Counted from the first letter of the stretch, positions 1 to 12,733 are shown. The stretch is 44,595 nt of DNA from Gammaproteobacteria bacterium (GCA_013288885.1 JABDBA010000015.1:1-44595); one strand, 5' to 3'. Notes: a model not told the origin generated them from the sequence alone. Made by a program: numbers and translations.

Positions 1-397
1 ATTGTTGTATCTCTATAAATGAGTATTTAATAGTATTGCGAATTATAAAATACTTAGTAGCTGCCAGTGAATCCCCAGCTTCGGCTGCATTTGTTATCAC
101 GTTTTGAGTATGATAATTTAAAGAAGCGAGTAATTTGAATAATACAATTGCTTTAACGTCATTACTTTTCTTTGGGGTACTGTTATCAACAGCCATGCTT
201 GCCATTTGGCTGGGAGTCAACAGTTTATCTTGCGGTTTTACCGTGTTTTTCTTTTTCTTTTTTTTGGCTGAATGTGAAGGGGAGCTTTGTGCAACAAGTG
301 CTGTTATACCAGCAGCGCTTGCACCACCCGGAGGTGCAGGTTGTTTTTTTAAATCATTGTTGCGTTTTTTTTCTTTAATGTTCTTCTGTTCTGCTTC
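1..397 (-). pseudogene. Continuation of the ankyrin gene beyond an in-frame TGA (partial)
   Basis: The reverse-strand frame of the ankyrin gene at 398-952 stays open after its TGA (398-400) down to base 1, about 130 codons with no other stop. Its translation begins EAEQKNIKEKKRNNDLKKQ, passes a Pro/Gly/Ala stretch and a KKKKK basic patch, then a region around QDKLLTPSQMASMAVDN. It looks like natural protein (linker, then helical sequence) rather than random frame. I infer the original gene was longer and is either broken by one nonsense mutation or read through. The true C-terminus lies outside the window. No independent start with a convincing ribosome site is visible right after the stop. 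Confidence 0.5.
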
Positions 398-952
398 TCA
401 TTCCGCATAAGCAGTACTTCGTACAAATTCTTCAACTGCCCCTAAACCATTCTCATTTAAGTAATCGGCTGGAGTTTTGCCAAATCTATCTGGCGCGGTA
501 ATTTTATTACCACAGCTAATTAATAACTTTAGTACCTTAATCTTATCAGGGGTAGATAAAACAGACGTGGAAAATGTTTGTGTGGCAGCATTTAGCGGTG
601 TTTCTCCTTTAATATTTTGTGCCGTTATGTCCGCTCTGGCTTCAATAAGACGTTCTAACGCGGCAAGTTGATAATTTTCAGCCGCAGCATGAACAGCAGT
701 ATCACCCATGTTATTGGGTGTATTAAGTTTTGTATTGGGTTTGATTAAACTATTTAACACATCTAAATAGCCTAATCCTGCAGCTATATGCAATTGAGTA
801 AAGCCATCACCCATTTTTTCTGTTATTTGTGCCACGTACGCTTGTTGATCTGCGAGGGGCGCATTTGTAGCAGGTTTTTGTTGTGGGATATATACACTAG
901 ATACTGATCCATTAGGTAATTTTCCTAAAAATTTTCTTACGTCTGGTTGCAT
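398..952 (-). CDS. Ankyrin repeat protein, apparently truncated by TGA
   Basis: A 184-residue product with about three ankyrin repeats. These are DGFTQLHIAAGLGYLDVLNSL, MGDTAVHAAAENYQLAALERL (followed by ADITAQN) and KGETPLNAATQ, then a weaker fourth GKTPADYLNENG. The N-terminal 40 residues are not repeat-like. AAGGA lies about 7 bases before the ATG at 952. Ankyrin repeats bind proteins; the partner here cannot be read. The gene is divergent from smc, with 222 bases between them. The same frame continues after the stop to the window edge (see 1-397), so the 184-residue form is probably an N-terminal fragment. An effector role is inference only. Confidence 0.7.
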   Translation of the reverse strand: MQPDVRKFLGKLPNGSVSSVYIPQQKPATNAPLADQQAYVAQITEKMGDGFTQLHIAAGLGYLDVLNSLIKPNTKLNTPNNMGDTAVHAAAENYQLAALERLIEARADITAQNIKGETPLNAATQTFSTSVLSTPDKIKVLKLLISCGNKITAPDRFGKTPADYLNENGLGAVEEFVRSTAYAE

Positions 953-1174
953 ATATTTTCCTTAATGAATAATTGGTATTACATAATACTACAATGGCAT
1001 TGTGCTGCTTTTGTTTCTAAGTCGCCCTGTCCTATGTCCAATTATTACCTTTCTTCGGGCAAATTCTAGCTCAATAAATTTGCACAAATTTCCCTCCGCA
1101 GCCGATTCATAAATCCTTACAATTAGTGTAAAATGCATCTTCTTTACCCAATAACCTCATTTGACGACTAAAAC

Positions 1175-4100
1175 ATGCGCCTACACAGTATAAAACTAGC
1201 CGGTTTCAAATCCTTCGTAGACCCCACCACTGTTCACTTTCCTGCCAATTTGTCGGCGGTCGTGGGCCCCAATGGCTGTGGTAAATCCAATATTATTGAC
1301 GCGGTACGCTGGGTCATGGGCGAGAGCTCTGCCAAGCAGCTACGCGGCGAGTCGCTCGACGACGTCATTTTCAACGGTTCCGTCGCCCGTAAGCCGGTCG
1401 GCCAGGCCGCCATTGAGCTGAATTTCGACAATTCCGACGGCACGCTGACGGGCCAATATGCCAGTTACACGGAAATCTCCATCCGCCGTGAAATTACCCG
1501 CGACGGGCAATCGACCTATTTCCTCAATTCCACCCGCTGCCGTCGGCGCGATATTATCGATATTTTCTTAGGGACCGGCCTAGGGCCACGCAGTTACGCC
1601 ATTATCGAACAGGGCATGATCTCACGCTTGATTGAAGCGAAGCCAGAAGAATTACGATCATATTTAGAAGAAGCAGCGGGAATTTCTAAATATAAAGAAC
1701 GCAAACACGAAACTGAATTACGCATCAAACACACGCAAGAAAACTTGGCACGTTTGAATGATGTGCGCGAAGAGTTAGAAAAACAACTCGATCACTTGCA
1801 ACGACAAGCAAATGCTGCCGAACGCTATAAAGTGCTGAAGCAAGAAGAGCGCGTATTAAAAGCGCAAATTTTGGCGTTGCGTTATCGTGCGTTGCAACAA
1901 CAGTTTCAACAACAAGCTGCAGACATTGAAAAATACCAACAACAGTTAGCAGAAAAATTAGCGCAACAACAAGAACTTGAAAGTCAGTTAGAGCAACAAC
2001 GCGAATTGCAAAATGTTACCAATGCACAAAGCAGCGAAAGCCAAGCGCAATATTATCGCATCAGCAACGAAGTTACGCAGCTTGAGCAAACCATTCAACA
2101 TCAAACCGAACGCTGTGCACAGTGGCGCAATGAGCAACAAGAATTAGTGCGCAATACCTCGTTGTTACAACAGCAACTGGATGATATCGAACAAGCACAA
2201 ATACAATTATCGTCAGAAGTCGCTACTATTGATCCAGAAGTTATCGCGGCGCAACAAAAATCTGCTGAATCACAAACTGCTTTATTGCAAGCAGAGCAAG
2301 CGTTACATACTTGGCAAATGGATTGGGAAAAATTCAATCACGAATCTGCTGAGACAGAACAACGCGTGCATGTAGAACAAACTCGTATTCAACATCTCAC
2401 GCAACATTTACAGATTGTTGAACAACGTATCGCACGTTTGCAACAAGAACATCAACAACAAAGCCAATTGCTAAATGTTGAACCGGAAAGCGATTTAGAA
2501 CGACAATCACAGACCCTGCAAATTGCGCGCACCGAATGCGAACAAAGCTTGCAAAAGATTACTCATGAAATTGCTAGTCAGCGCGAAAATAATCAACGTT
2601 TATTGGCGGAATTGGATAATGCCAAAAATCAATCACAAACGTTACACGGGCAATTGGCATCGCTCGAAGCATTGCAACAAGCCGCGTTGGGGCAAAACGA
2701 AGAATTAGTGGTCGATTGGTTACAACAACAACGGTTGGCCGACAAACAACGCTTAGCACAAACGCTGCAAGTAGAAACCGGTTGGGAACAAGCGATTGAA
2801 ACAGTATTGGAACGCTATCTGCAAGCAGTTTGCGTAGAAGATTTAACCGAATTAGAACAGGGTTTAGCGCAATTGCCACAAGGCAATTTAACCTTTGTTG
2901 CTAAAGTCACCGAGCAAGCATCAGCTTCGCTCGATAAACCCGAATACACTTCACTGCTCAGCAAAGTGCAAGCTGCATGGTCATTAGCGCCGTTATTGGC
3001 TGGAATTTATGTAACAGAAACCTTGGCCGAAGCATTGTCGTTATCAACACGCTTATCAGCGCATGAATCGATTATTACACGTGATGGCGTTTGGCTCGGA
3101 AAAAATTGGTTATTGGTTGCACACAAAGCGGATGAGAAAACCGGTGTACTCAAGCGCGAACGCGAACGGCATGAATTAACTAATGCTTTGGCGACGATGG
3201 CCGAACAAATTCAACAACGTCAAGCTGCGCTAGCAGCGGGCGAAGAGCGTGTGCGTGAATTAGAGCGTCAACGCGAAGTTAAGCAACAAGAAGCGGCTGA
3301 ATTAATTGCCCAACACGCTGATTTACGTGCGCAACAACAAGTGTTGAAAGCGCGTTACGAACAAGCGGGCGAACGTGTGCGCCAAATCAATGTAGAGTTA
3401 GAAGATTGTGCCGAGCAACTCGCCGCCGATCAAAAAGCCTTATTATTAGCACGCGAATCGTTAGAGCAAGCGCAACAAGATTTAGCCGCGCAAAGCACAA
3501 AACGTGAAGAGTTAGTGCAAGTGAAAACGCAATATCAAAGCGAACAAGATGCCGCACGACAACAAGCCAATGCCGATAAAGAAGCGGCACACCAATTAGC
3601 ATTGCGTTTGCAAGCAGCGAAGTTGCAACTTGAAACCGGTGTACAAAATCGTGCGCGCTTGCAACAACAACTACAGCAAATTAATGAACGGCAAGAATTT
3701 TTACAGCAAACGATAGCTGAGAGCGATGCTCCATTAGCGCAATTAAGAGAGCAAGTAGAAACGTTAATCGAGCAGCGCGCCGTGGCTGATGAACAATTGA
3801 AAAACATTCAACAACAAGTAGAAGCGTTAGAACAAACCTTACGTCAGCTAGAAAAACAACGCCATGAAATTGATCAACACGTTGTGGCAGAACGTAATAA
3901 TTTAGAACAAGCTAAACTCGCAGGCCAAGCGTTAGAAGTGCGCAGTACAGCGTTGCAAGAACAAGTGCAAGAAAGTGGCGCAGAGTTAGAAACGATATTG
4001 AATGAACTGCCAGCCGATGCGCATGATAATATATCGGAAGATCAATTGAATTCCATCACTCGTAAAATTGATCGTTTAGGCCCCATTAACTTGGCGGCTA

Positions 4101-4693
4101 TCGATGAGTTCACTACCTTGCAAGAACGTAAAACATATTTAGACACACAATACACCGATTTAACCGAAGCGCTGGCTACCTTAGAAGACGCCATTAGCAA
4201 AATGGATAAAGAAACCCGCACGCGTTTTAAAGATACCTTTGATTTAGTCAATAATAATTTCCAAACCTTATTCCCGCGTTTATTTGGTGGTGGCCGTGCC
4301 TCGCTAGAAATGGGCGGCGATGATGATTTATTGTTAGCAGATGTAACGGTGATGGCGCAGCCGCCGGGCAAGCGTAATTCAACCATTCATCTATTATCGG
4401 GTGGTGAAAAAGCCTTAACAGCAATTGCGCTGGTGTTTTCCTTGTTCCAATTGAACCCTGCGCCGTTTTGCATACTCGATGAGGTTGATGCACCGTTAGA
4501 TGATGCGAACGTGGTGCGTTTCTGTAATTTGGTTAGAGAAATGTCTGAGAAAGTGCAGTTTATTTTTATTAGCCATAATAAATTGGCGATTGAAATGGGG
4601 CAGCATTTAGCGGGTGTTACCATGCAAGAGGCGGGTGTTTCGCGGCTAGTGGCAGTGGATATGGAAGAGGCGATAGCATTGGCAACTGCTTAA
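1175..4693 (+). CDS. smc: Chromosome partition protein SMC
   Basis: The 1172-residue product is full length for a bacterial SMC, the condensin ATPase that compacts and segregates DNA as a dimer. Walker A is GPNGCGKS at residues 31-38. A very Gln-rich coiled coil follows (about 165-500), then a hinge-like globular part (about 505-650) and the returning coil. The C-terminal head carries the signature LSGGEK (1074-1079) and Walker B CILDEVDAPLD (Asp-Glu at 1102-1103). The ATG at 1175 has only a weak ribosome site, but the MRLHSIKLAGFKSF start is canonical. zipA starts 9 bases downstream, so the two are probably co-transcribed. The first 450 bases have strongly C/G-ending codons, unlike the rest of the gene. 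No scpA/scpB or mukEF is in the window. Confidence 0.97.
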   Translation: MRLHSIKLAGFKSFVDPTTVHFPANLSAVVGPNGCGKSNIIDAVRWVMGESSAKQLRGESLDDVIFNGSVARKPVGQAAIELNFDNSDGTLTGQYASYTEISIRREITRDGQSTYFLNSTRCRRRDIIDIFLGTGLGPRSYAIIEQGMISRLIEAKPEELRSYLEEAAGISKYKERKHETELRIKHTQENLARLNDVREELEKQLDHLQRQANAAERYKVLKQEERVLKAQILALRYRALQQQFQQQAADIEKYQQQLAEKLAQQQELESQLEQQRELQNVTNAQSSESQAQYYRISNEVTQLEQTIQHQTERCAQWRNEQQELVRNTSLLQQQLDDIEQAQIQLSSEVATIDPEVIAAQQKSAESQTALLQAEQALHTWQMDWEKFNHESAETEQRVHVEQTRIQHLTQHLQIVEQRIARLQQEHQQQSQLLNVEPESDLERQSQTLQIARTECEQSLQKITHEIASQRENNQRLLAELDNAKNQSQTLHGQLASLEALQQAALGQNEELVVDWLQQQRLADKQRLAQTLQVETGWEQAIETVLERYLQAVCVEDLTELEQGLAQLPQGNLTFVAKVTEQASASLDKPEYTSLLSKVQAAWSLAPLLAGIYVTETLAEALSLSTRLSAHESIITRDGVWLGKNWLLVAHKADEKTGVLKRERERHELTNALATMAEQIQQRQAALAAGEERVRELERQREVKQQEAAELIAQHADLRAQQQVLKARYEQAGERVRQINVELEDCAEQLAADQKALLLARESLEQAQQDLAAQSTKREELVQVKTQYQSEQDAARQQANADKEAAHQLALRLQAAKLQLETGVQNRARLQQQLQQINERQEFLQQTIAESDAPLAQLREQVETLIEQRAVADEQLKNIQQQVEALEQTLRQLEKQRHEIDQHVVAERNNLEQAKLAGQALEVRSTALQEQVQESGAELETILNELPADAHDNISEDQLNSITRKIDRLGPINLAAIDEFTTLQERKTYLDTQYTDLTEALATLEDAISKMDKETRTRFKDTFDLVNNNFQTLFPRLFGGGRASLEMGGDDDLLLADVTVMAQPPGKRNSTIHLLSGGEKALTAIALVFSLFQLNPAPFCILDEVDAPLDDANVVRFCNLVREMSEKVQFIFISHNKLAIEMGQHLAGVTMQEAGVSRLVAVDMEEAIALATA

Positions 4694-4702
4694 AGGTGAA
4701 AA

Positions 4703-5392
4703 ATGGGCGTTGATTTTTTATCATTGGTTTTAATTATTATTGCTGCTCTGGGTGTTTGCGGCCTAGGGCTGATCTTTTGGCATCATAAAGGCTCTTTTAA
4801 AAAAAATATTGAGCCAACCGTAACCGTACAAGAAAATAATGAACCTGCTGCAGCGCGCCCGCGCATTGAACCTATTATTGCTAATAATCCCCCCGCTGAC
4901 CCTGCTTTAACTTCACTGGGTTTTAGTGCGTTAGATGTGTTAGATGATCAAGAACCACCCAAAGTTGAACAAAAACCGATGAAAGTTTTCGTAAAGAATT
5001 TTGTCGTCATCTATTTATTAGCACCTAATGATCGCCCATTTGTCGGCTATGAATTATTCCAAACGTTATTATCTGCGGGTTTGCGTTTTGGTGATATGAA
5101 TATTTTTCATTATCACGCGCCAGGGGATGAATCGGATGAAATCTTATTTAGTTTAGCTTCTGCGGTGGAACCCGGTATTTTTGATTTGGCTAATATAGGT
5201 GGATTTTCGTGCCCAGGCTTAAGCTTTTTTATGTCACCAAAACTCACCCAAAAATCGCAAGCCAATTTTGATTTAATGTTAGAAACAGCTCGACAAATCG
5301 CCGATGATTTAGGTGGCCAACTGCACGATGAAGAACGTGAATTATTAACCAAAGAAACCATCGCTACTTATCGCAACAGTTTTGTAAACTAA
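4703..5392 (+). CDS. zipA: Cell division protein ZipA
   Basis: A 229-residue inner-membrane anchor for FtsZ at the Z ring. Residues 6-26 form one N-terminal membrane segment (LSLVLIIIAALGVCGLGLIFW). A basic stretch and a Pro/Ala/Glu-rich linker (about 30-92) follow. The C-terminal FtsZ-binding domain (about 95-229) shows family landmarks: GYELFQTLLSAGLRFGDMNIFHYH, LFSLASAVEPGIFD, CPGLSFFM and LMLETARQIADDLGG. It is shorter than the E. coli protein because the linker is short. AAGGTG precedes the ATG. In many gammaproteobacteria zipA directly precedes ligA; here three nad genes and two repeats separate them. Confidence 0.95.
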   Translation: MGVDFLSLVLIIIAALGVCGLGLIFWHHKGSFKKNIEPTVTVQENNEPAAARPRIEPIIANNPPADPALTSLGFSALDVLDDQEPPKVEQKPMKVFVKNFVVIYLLAPNDRPFVGYELFQTLLSAGLRFGDMNIFHYHAPGDESDEILFSLASAVEPGIFDLANIGGFSCPGLSFFMSPKLTQKSQANFDLMLETARQIADDLGGQLHDEERELLTKETIATYRNSFVN

Positions 5393-5410
5393 TAGATTTA
5401 AGAAATTATA

Positions 5411-5503
5411 TGTAGGTCGGTTCAAGCGAAGCGGAACCGACAGCGGTAATGATTCAAGCATTGCATGTCGGCTCCGTCGCTGAGCTCCTTGAGCCGACCT
5501 ACA
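5411..5503 (+). repeat. BIME-like intergenic repeat, copy 1
   Basis: A 93-bp element with ends TGTAGGTCGG and CCGACCTACA. It contains two internal hairpins, GTCGGTTC...GGAACCGAC and GTCGGCTC...GAGCCGAC. It lies between zipA and nadC. Its reverse complement closely matches the element at 8081-8173, so the two copies form inverted repeats around nadC-nadB. Related copies lie at 22791, 26843 and 35906. Confidence 0.9.
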
Positions 5504-5530
5504 TGATGGTCAGTTACATGAGATAAATAT

Positions 5531-6418
5531 ATGTTAGTTCACACTGAATCCTGGCAATTTAATACCACCGATCAAACCCTGATCGACTTAGCATTAACCG
5601 AAGATCTGGGTCAACCGTATCAAGATATTACTACGGCCACATTATTTTCTGATGTAAAAAATTCCTCGCAAGCCAAAATTATTTCTAAACATCCCGAACC
5701 GATTATTATTGCGGGTTTGCCCTTAATTAAAATTATTTTAGAAAAGCTAACGCAAGAATATTCAATTCAAACCAATTATCAAGATGGGCAAACCTTGTCG
5801 CCTGGTGACACCTTAGTAACCTTAACTGCAAATGCCAATGTGTTGTTAATGGCCGAGCGCACTATACTCAATTTTTTACAACGCTTGTGTGCGGTCGCAA
5901 CGCTCACCGCAAAATTTGTAGCCGCAGTCAATGGCACGCAGCTCAAGATTTTAGACACCCGTAAAACAATGCCGGGTTTCCGGCATCTTGAAAAATATGC
6001 AGTTTTATGCGGTGGCGGCGTTAATCATCGCATCGGCTTGTATGATGCTTTATTGATCAAAGATACGCATATCGATTTGCTCGGCGGTGTTGCAGCGACT
6101 TTAAATAAATTAACCGCTAAATTCTCCGTGCCCGTGATCATCGAAATTCGTACGCTGGATGAATTAAAAATTGTACTAGCACAAGGCCGCGAAAAAATAA
6201 ATCGCGTGTTGTTAGATAATATGACACCACAACTAATGGCAGAATGTGTGACGTTGTGTCGTGGTATTTTCCCTACCGAAGCTTCGGGCAATATCGATTT
6301 AACGACGATTGTTGATGTGGCCAAAAGTGGGGTTGATTTTGCTTCGGTCGGCAAACTGACACACTCAGCAAATAGCGTAGATTTATCGATGAAATGTGAT
6401 ATTAAACATGCAAAATAA
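5531..6418 (+). CDS. nadC: Nicotinate-nucleotide pyrophosphorylase (quinolinate phosphoribosyltransferase)
   Basis: The 295-residue enzyme makes nicotinate mononucleotide from quinolinate and PRPP, the third step of de novo NAD synthesis. Family features in order: EDLGQPYQDITTATLF near the N-terminus, ERTILNFLQRLCAVATLT (helical, PRPP/quinolinate side), LDTRKTMPGFRHLEKYAVLCGG, HRIGLYDALLIKDTHI, VIIEIRTLDE, RVLLDNM, and the closing barrel EASGNIDLTTI / VDFASVGKLTHS. Length is normal. It overlaps the start of nadB, and nadA follows, so the whole aspartate-to-NaMN route is encoded here. ATG 5531 lies just downstream of the repeat; no strong ribosome site is visible. Confidence 0.96.
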   Translation: MLVHTESWQFNTTDQTLIDLALTEDLGQPYQDITTATLFSDVKNSSQAKIISKHPEPIIIAGLPLIKIILEKLTQEYSIQTNYQDGQTLSPGDTLVTLTANANVLLMAERTILNFLQRLCAVATLTAKFVAAVNGTQLKILDTRKTMPGFRHLEKYAVLCGGGVNHRIGLYDALLIKDTHIDLLGGVAATLNKLTAKFSVPVIIEIRTLDELKIVLAQGREKINRVLLDNMTPQLMAECVTLCRGIFPTEASGNIDLTTIVDVAKSGVDFASVGKLTHSANSVDLSMKCDIKHAK

Positions 6419-8045
6419 CACAGTTTCACAACAAGGCCCGCGCCAGCAATTTGATGTAGTCGTCATCGGCGGCGGCGTTGCTGGCTTAAGTTATATTTTA
6501 GAATTACTCCAACAGCGCCCACAAACTAAAATCGCCTTAATAACGAAAAAAGACTTAGCTGAATCGAATTCTTCCTATGCGCAAGGCGGCATTGCTGCAG
6601 CTAATGTTCCCGTCGATAGCATTAACCAACATGTGACAGATACTTTGCTAGCAGGCGATGAGCTGTGTGAACAAAATGCGGTGGATGCTATATTGCAACA
6701 AGGGCCGAACAGTATTGAATATTTGATAGAGCAGGGTGTTGCTTTTGATCGCGATAATGATGATCAACTCGCTTGCGGCAAAGAAGCAGGCCACACGCAG
6801 CGACGGATTTTTCATTGTGGTGATCAAACCGGTGCAGCAATCACGCAAGCACTGATAAAAAAAATTAGCGCTCATCCTAATGTTACGATGTTTGAATATC
6901 ACATCGCTATTAATTTAATTACGCAAATCGAAACCCATAAACCAGCTAGCATTGCCGAAATAGTCGGTGTGTATGTATTAGATGAAAAAACCACGCTTAT
7001 ACATACGTTTATTGCCAATGCGGTTGTATTAGCAAGTGGTGGTGCAGGTAAAGTATATCGTTATACCTCGAACCCTGAAGTGGCAACCGGTGATGGTGTA
7101 GCGATGGCATATCGCGCTGGCGCGCGTGTAGGCGGTATGGAATTTTATCAATTTCATCCGACGTTATTATATCACCCTAAATTAAATAATTTTTTAATTT
7201 CCGAAGCATTGCGTGGTGAAGGCGCTTATTTACGTTTACCAGGCAGTGGTGAACGATTTATGCAACGTTACGCACCTAAAGTAATGGAGCTGGCCACGCG
7301 CGATGTAGTAGCGCGTGCTATTTTTACGGAAATTGAAAAAGGTGGCTTGGATTATATTCATTTAGATATTCGTCATAAAGACAAACAATTTTTGCAAACA
7401 CGTTTTCCTAAAATATTTCAAACCTTAGCGGGTTTGGGTTTGGATTTATCACAAGATTTAATTCCTGTGGTACCGGCGGCGCACTATATGTGCGGTGGAA
7501 TACTCAGTGATGTGCACGGCAATACCGATTTAACAAGATTATTAGCCATTGGTGAAGTGGCATTTACCGGTTTGCACGGTGCGAACCGTTTAGCCAGCAA
7601 TTCGTTGTTAGAAGGTGTGGTGATGGGGAGAAATGCGGCTAGAACCAGTTGTGCTTATTTAGATGCACCGGTTGTTTTGCGCCATCCCGTGAGCGATTGG
7701 GATTCAGCCAGCGTTATCGATTTACGACGTGCCAGCCAGATTAACGTACATTGGCGTGGTTTGCGTGGTGAAATGAGCTCCTATGCGGGCATTGTGCGCA
7801 CCGAAGCAGGTTTACGTGATCAACTTAAATTAGTGTTAGCGCGGCGTGATATGATAGAGGAATATTATTGGCAATATTCGATTACGCGTGATTTAATTGA
7901 ATTAAGGAACATCGTATTAATTGCGGAACTGATCGTGCGATCAGCGCTTAATCGCTGTGAAAGCCGCGGCGGCCATTATCGCGAGGATTTCCCCGATAAA
8001 TTGGCAGATCCATTAGAATCGATTTTGAAGATTAACGAATTTTAA
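6408..8045 (+). CDS. nadB: L-aspartate oxidase
   Basis: A flavoprotein that oxidises L-aspartate to iminoaspartate, the first step of quinolinate synthesis. The FAD-binding glycine motif is VVVIGGGVAGLSY (about 17-29). It is followed by SNSSYAQGGIAAA, HTQRRIFHCGDQTGAAI, EFYQFHPTLLY, EALRGEGAYLRL, RDVVARAIFTEI, the PAAHYMCGGI segment and LHGANRLASNSLLEGVVMGRNAA. This is the NadB rather than the succinate dehydrogenase pattern. I choose ATG 6408 (545 residues), which overlaps nadC by 11 bases; an in-frame GTG at 6396 would add four residues. It is translationally linked to nadC. Confidence 0.96.
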   Translation: MQNNTVSQQGPRQQFDVVVIGGGVAGLSYILELLQQRPQTKIALITKKDLAESNSSYAQGGIAAANVPVDSINQHVTDTLLAGDELCEQNAVDAILQQGPNSIEYLIEQGVAFDRDNDDQLACGKEAGHTQRRIFHCGDQTGAAITQALIKKISAHPNVTMFEYHIAINLITQIETHKPASIAEIVGVYVLDEKTTLIHTFIANAVVLASGGAGKVYRYTSNPEVATGDGVAMAYRAGARVGGMEFYQFHPTLLYHPKLNNFLISEALRGEGAYLRLPGSGERFMQRYAPKVMELATRDVVARAIFTEIEKGGLDYIHLDIRHKDKQFLQTRFPKIFQTLAGLGLDLSQDLIPVVPAAHYMCGGILSDVHGNTDLTRLLAIGEVAFTGLHGANRLASNSLLEGVVMGRNAARTSCAYLDAPVVLRHPVSDWDSASVIDLRRASQINVHWRGLRGEMSSYAGIVRTEAGLRDQLKLVLARRDMIEEYYWQYSITRDLIELRNIVLIAELIVRSALNRCESRGGHYREDFPDKLADPLESILKINEF

Positions 8046-8080
8046 GTTTTTGTGTCATTGCGAGGAGCATTAGAGGAAAA

Positions 8081-8173
8081 TGTAGGTCGGATCAAGGAGC
8101 GTAAGCGACGGATCCGACATGCAATGCTTGGCAATTATCGCTGTCGGTTCCGCTTCGCTTGAACCGACCTACA
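8081..8173 (-). repeat. BIME-like intergenic repeat, copy 2 (inverted to copy 1)
   Basis: A 93-bp element of the same length as the one at 5411-5503 but in the opposite orientation, with only scattered differences. The same two hairpins and the TGTAGGTCGG / CCGACCTACA ends are present. It separates nadB from nadA. Together the two copies bracket nadC-nadB as long inverted repeats. Confidence 0.9.
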
Positions 8174-8211
8174 AGATTTTTATCTTTATTATATATTTTT
8201 AAATAACAATT

Positions 8212-11573
<3,362 letters not shown>

Positions 11574-11581
11574 TATATTTA

Positions 11582-12733
11582 TCATGATTGTCTAAGTGAC
11601 TTAAAAGCAGGAATAATATCTTCCATATCCCTTTTAACAGCCGCCTCGTGTTTTTGCAATTTAAAAAGGTCTTTTTGTAAACCTTTTGCTGTGTTATGTG
11701 CTTCTTTTGCTTGAAAAGATAATAGCGGGTCATGTTGAGGAAATGCTGTTAAAATACCGATGGCATTCTTTAAATCTTTACTTGCATCTTTTAAGCGCGT
11801 ATCCTTATTAGCAACAATCTCATTTTCTAAATCTTCCTCATTTTCTAAATCTTCCATATTTTTTATATCTTCCATAAAACATCTTGCACGGCCGATGTAA
11901 CTTTGCGCCAAACGAAGATTTATTTTTTCTTGTGGAACTGTATGTTTTTCTTCTTGTATTTCATGGGGATCAGCACGATGTGACTCAAAAAATATAACTA
12001 TTTGCCCCCACGCTTTTTCTTTACTTACTACAAGCTGCCCGTCTTCTCTGGCTTCTTTATCCCAATTGTGGTTGATAATACAAGATTCATAATAGTCGAA
12101 GACAACGGTAAAACATTCACCGTGTTGTTTATGATTTAATAAGTTTTCTAAAAAAAATGAATTATTAATATCAAGCCACATATGAACGCTATCAAAAAAA
12201 TCAAGCTGTTTGTTAATAGTAGTAGCAGATTTTAGTAAATCACATTGACTTTTTAAATAAGCAGATTGTTGCTTTGCATTTAATTTATCAAAAGAAGGTG
12301 CCATATCTTTATTGTATCTTGCAATAATTGCACACCTAAAAAGACACAAGCATTCTTCTTTAGCATTTTGTTTGAGAAAGTGTGAATTTATTGCATCACA
12401 TAACTTGAAGAATTCTTGGTTAAGGTTAAATTTTTCAACAGGTGATGCCTTTTTAATCATCTTCGTGATCCACTTAATCCAAGGCATGAATTGCTCACGA
12501 GATTCACAAGCCGGAAAAGCTTTGGCAATCGATGCTCCTTTGCAATATAAAAGCCACGCTTGCTCATATTGTTGGGTTTCGACAGCGAGAGTAAGGGCGG
12601 TTTTCTTACCATCATTTAGCGTATCAATGTTAATGGTATTTTCTATTATCGTAAAAAGCCGATTCAGTTCATCCAAGGGCATTTTTTCATTTATTGCTTT
12701 GTGTAGGGTTGTATCTGGCATATTTTTCAACAT
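11582..12733 (-). CDS. Hypothetical protein with N-terminal ankyrin-like segment
   Basis: A 383-residue product I do not recognise as a family. The N-terminus (about 5-65: TTLHKAINEKMPLDELNRLF, then KKTALTLAVETQQYEQAWLLYCKGA) has the TxLHxA and TALxLA pattern of one or two ankyrin repeats. The rest is mostly helical. A Cys-containing middle part (KLCDAINSHF, ECLCLFRCAIIARY) could be TPR-like. An acidic stretch (about 293-305) is made by an 18-bp tandem duplication. It has no signal peptide or membrane segment. It converges on ligA with 8 bases between the stops and looks like an accessory gene next to a core operon. ATG 12721 (MPDTTLHKA) is an alternative start. Confidence 0.7.
   Translation of the reverse strand: MLKNMPDTTLHKAINEKMPLDELNRLFTIIENTINIDTLNDGKKTALTLAVETQQYEQAWLLYCKGASIAKAFPACESREQFMPWIKWITKMIKKASPVEKFNLNQEFFKLCDAINSHFLKQNAKEECLCLFRCAIIARYNKDMAPSFDKLNAKQQSAYLKSQCDLLKSATTINKQLDFFDSVHMWLDINNSFFLENLLNHKQHGECFTVVFDYYESCIINHNWDKEAREDGQLVVSKEKAWGQIVIFFESHRADPHEIQEEKHTVPQEKINLRLAQSYIGRARCFMEDIKNMEDLENEEDLENEIVANKDTRLKDASKDLKNAIGILTAFPQHDPLLSFQAKEAHNTAKGLQKDLFKLQKHEAAVKRDMEDIIPAFKSLRQS
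11820..11855. repeat. 18-bp perfect tandem duplication inside a CDS
   Basis: The unit TCATTTTCTAAATCTTCC occurs twice back to back. On the coding (-) strand it adds six residues in frame, giving EDLENE twice. A third, diverged unit follows at about 11856-11875. It looks like replication slippage. Confidence 0.9.

Noticed and set aside
135..410. + strand open frame of 91 residues with a Phe run and hydrophobic N-terminus
   Set aside because: It is the antisense shadow of the Lys-rich continuation of the ankyrin gene; the Phe run is the complement of the KKKKK patch.
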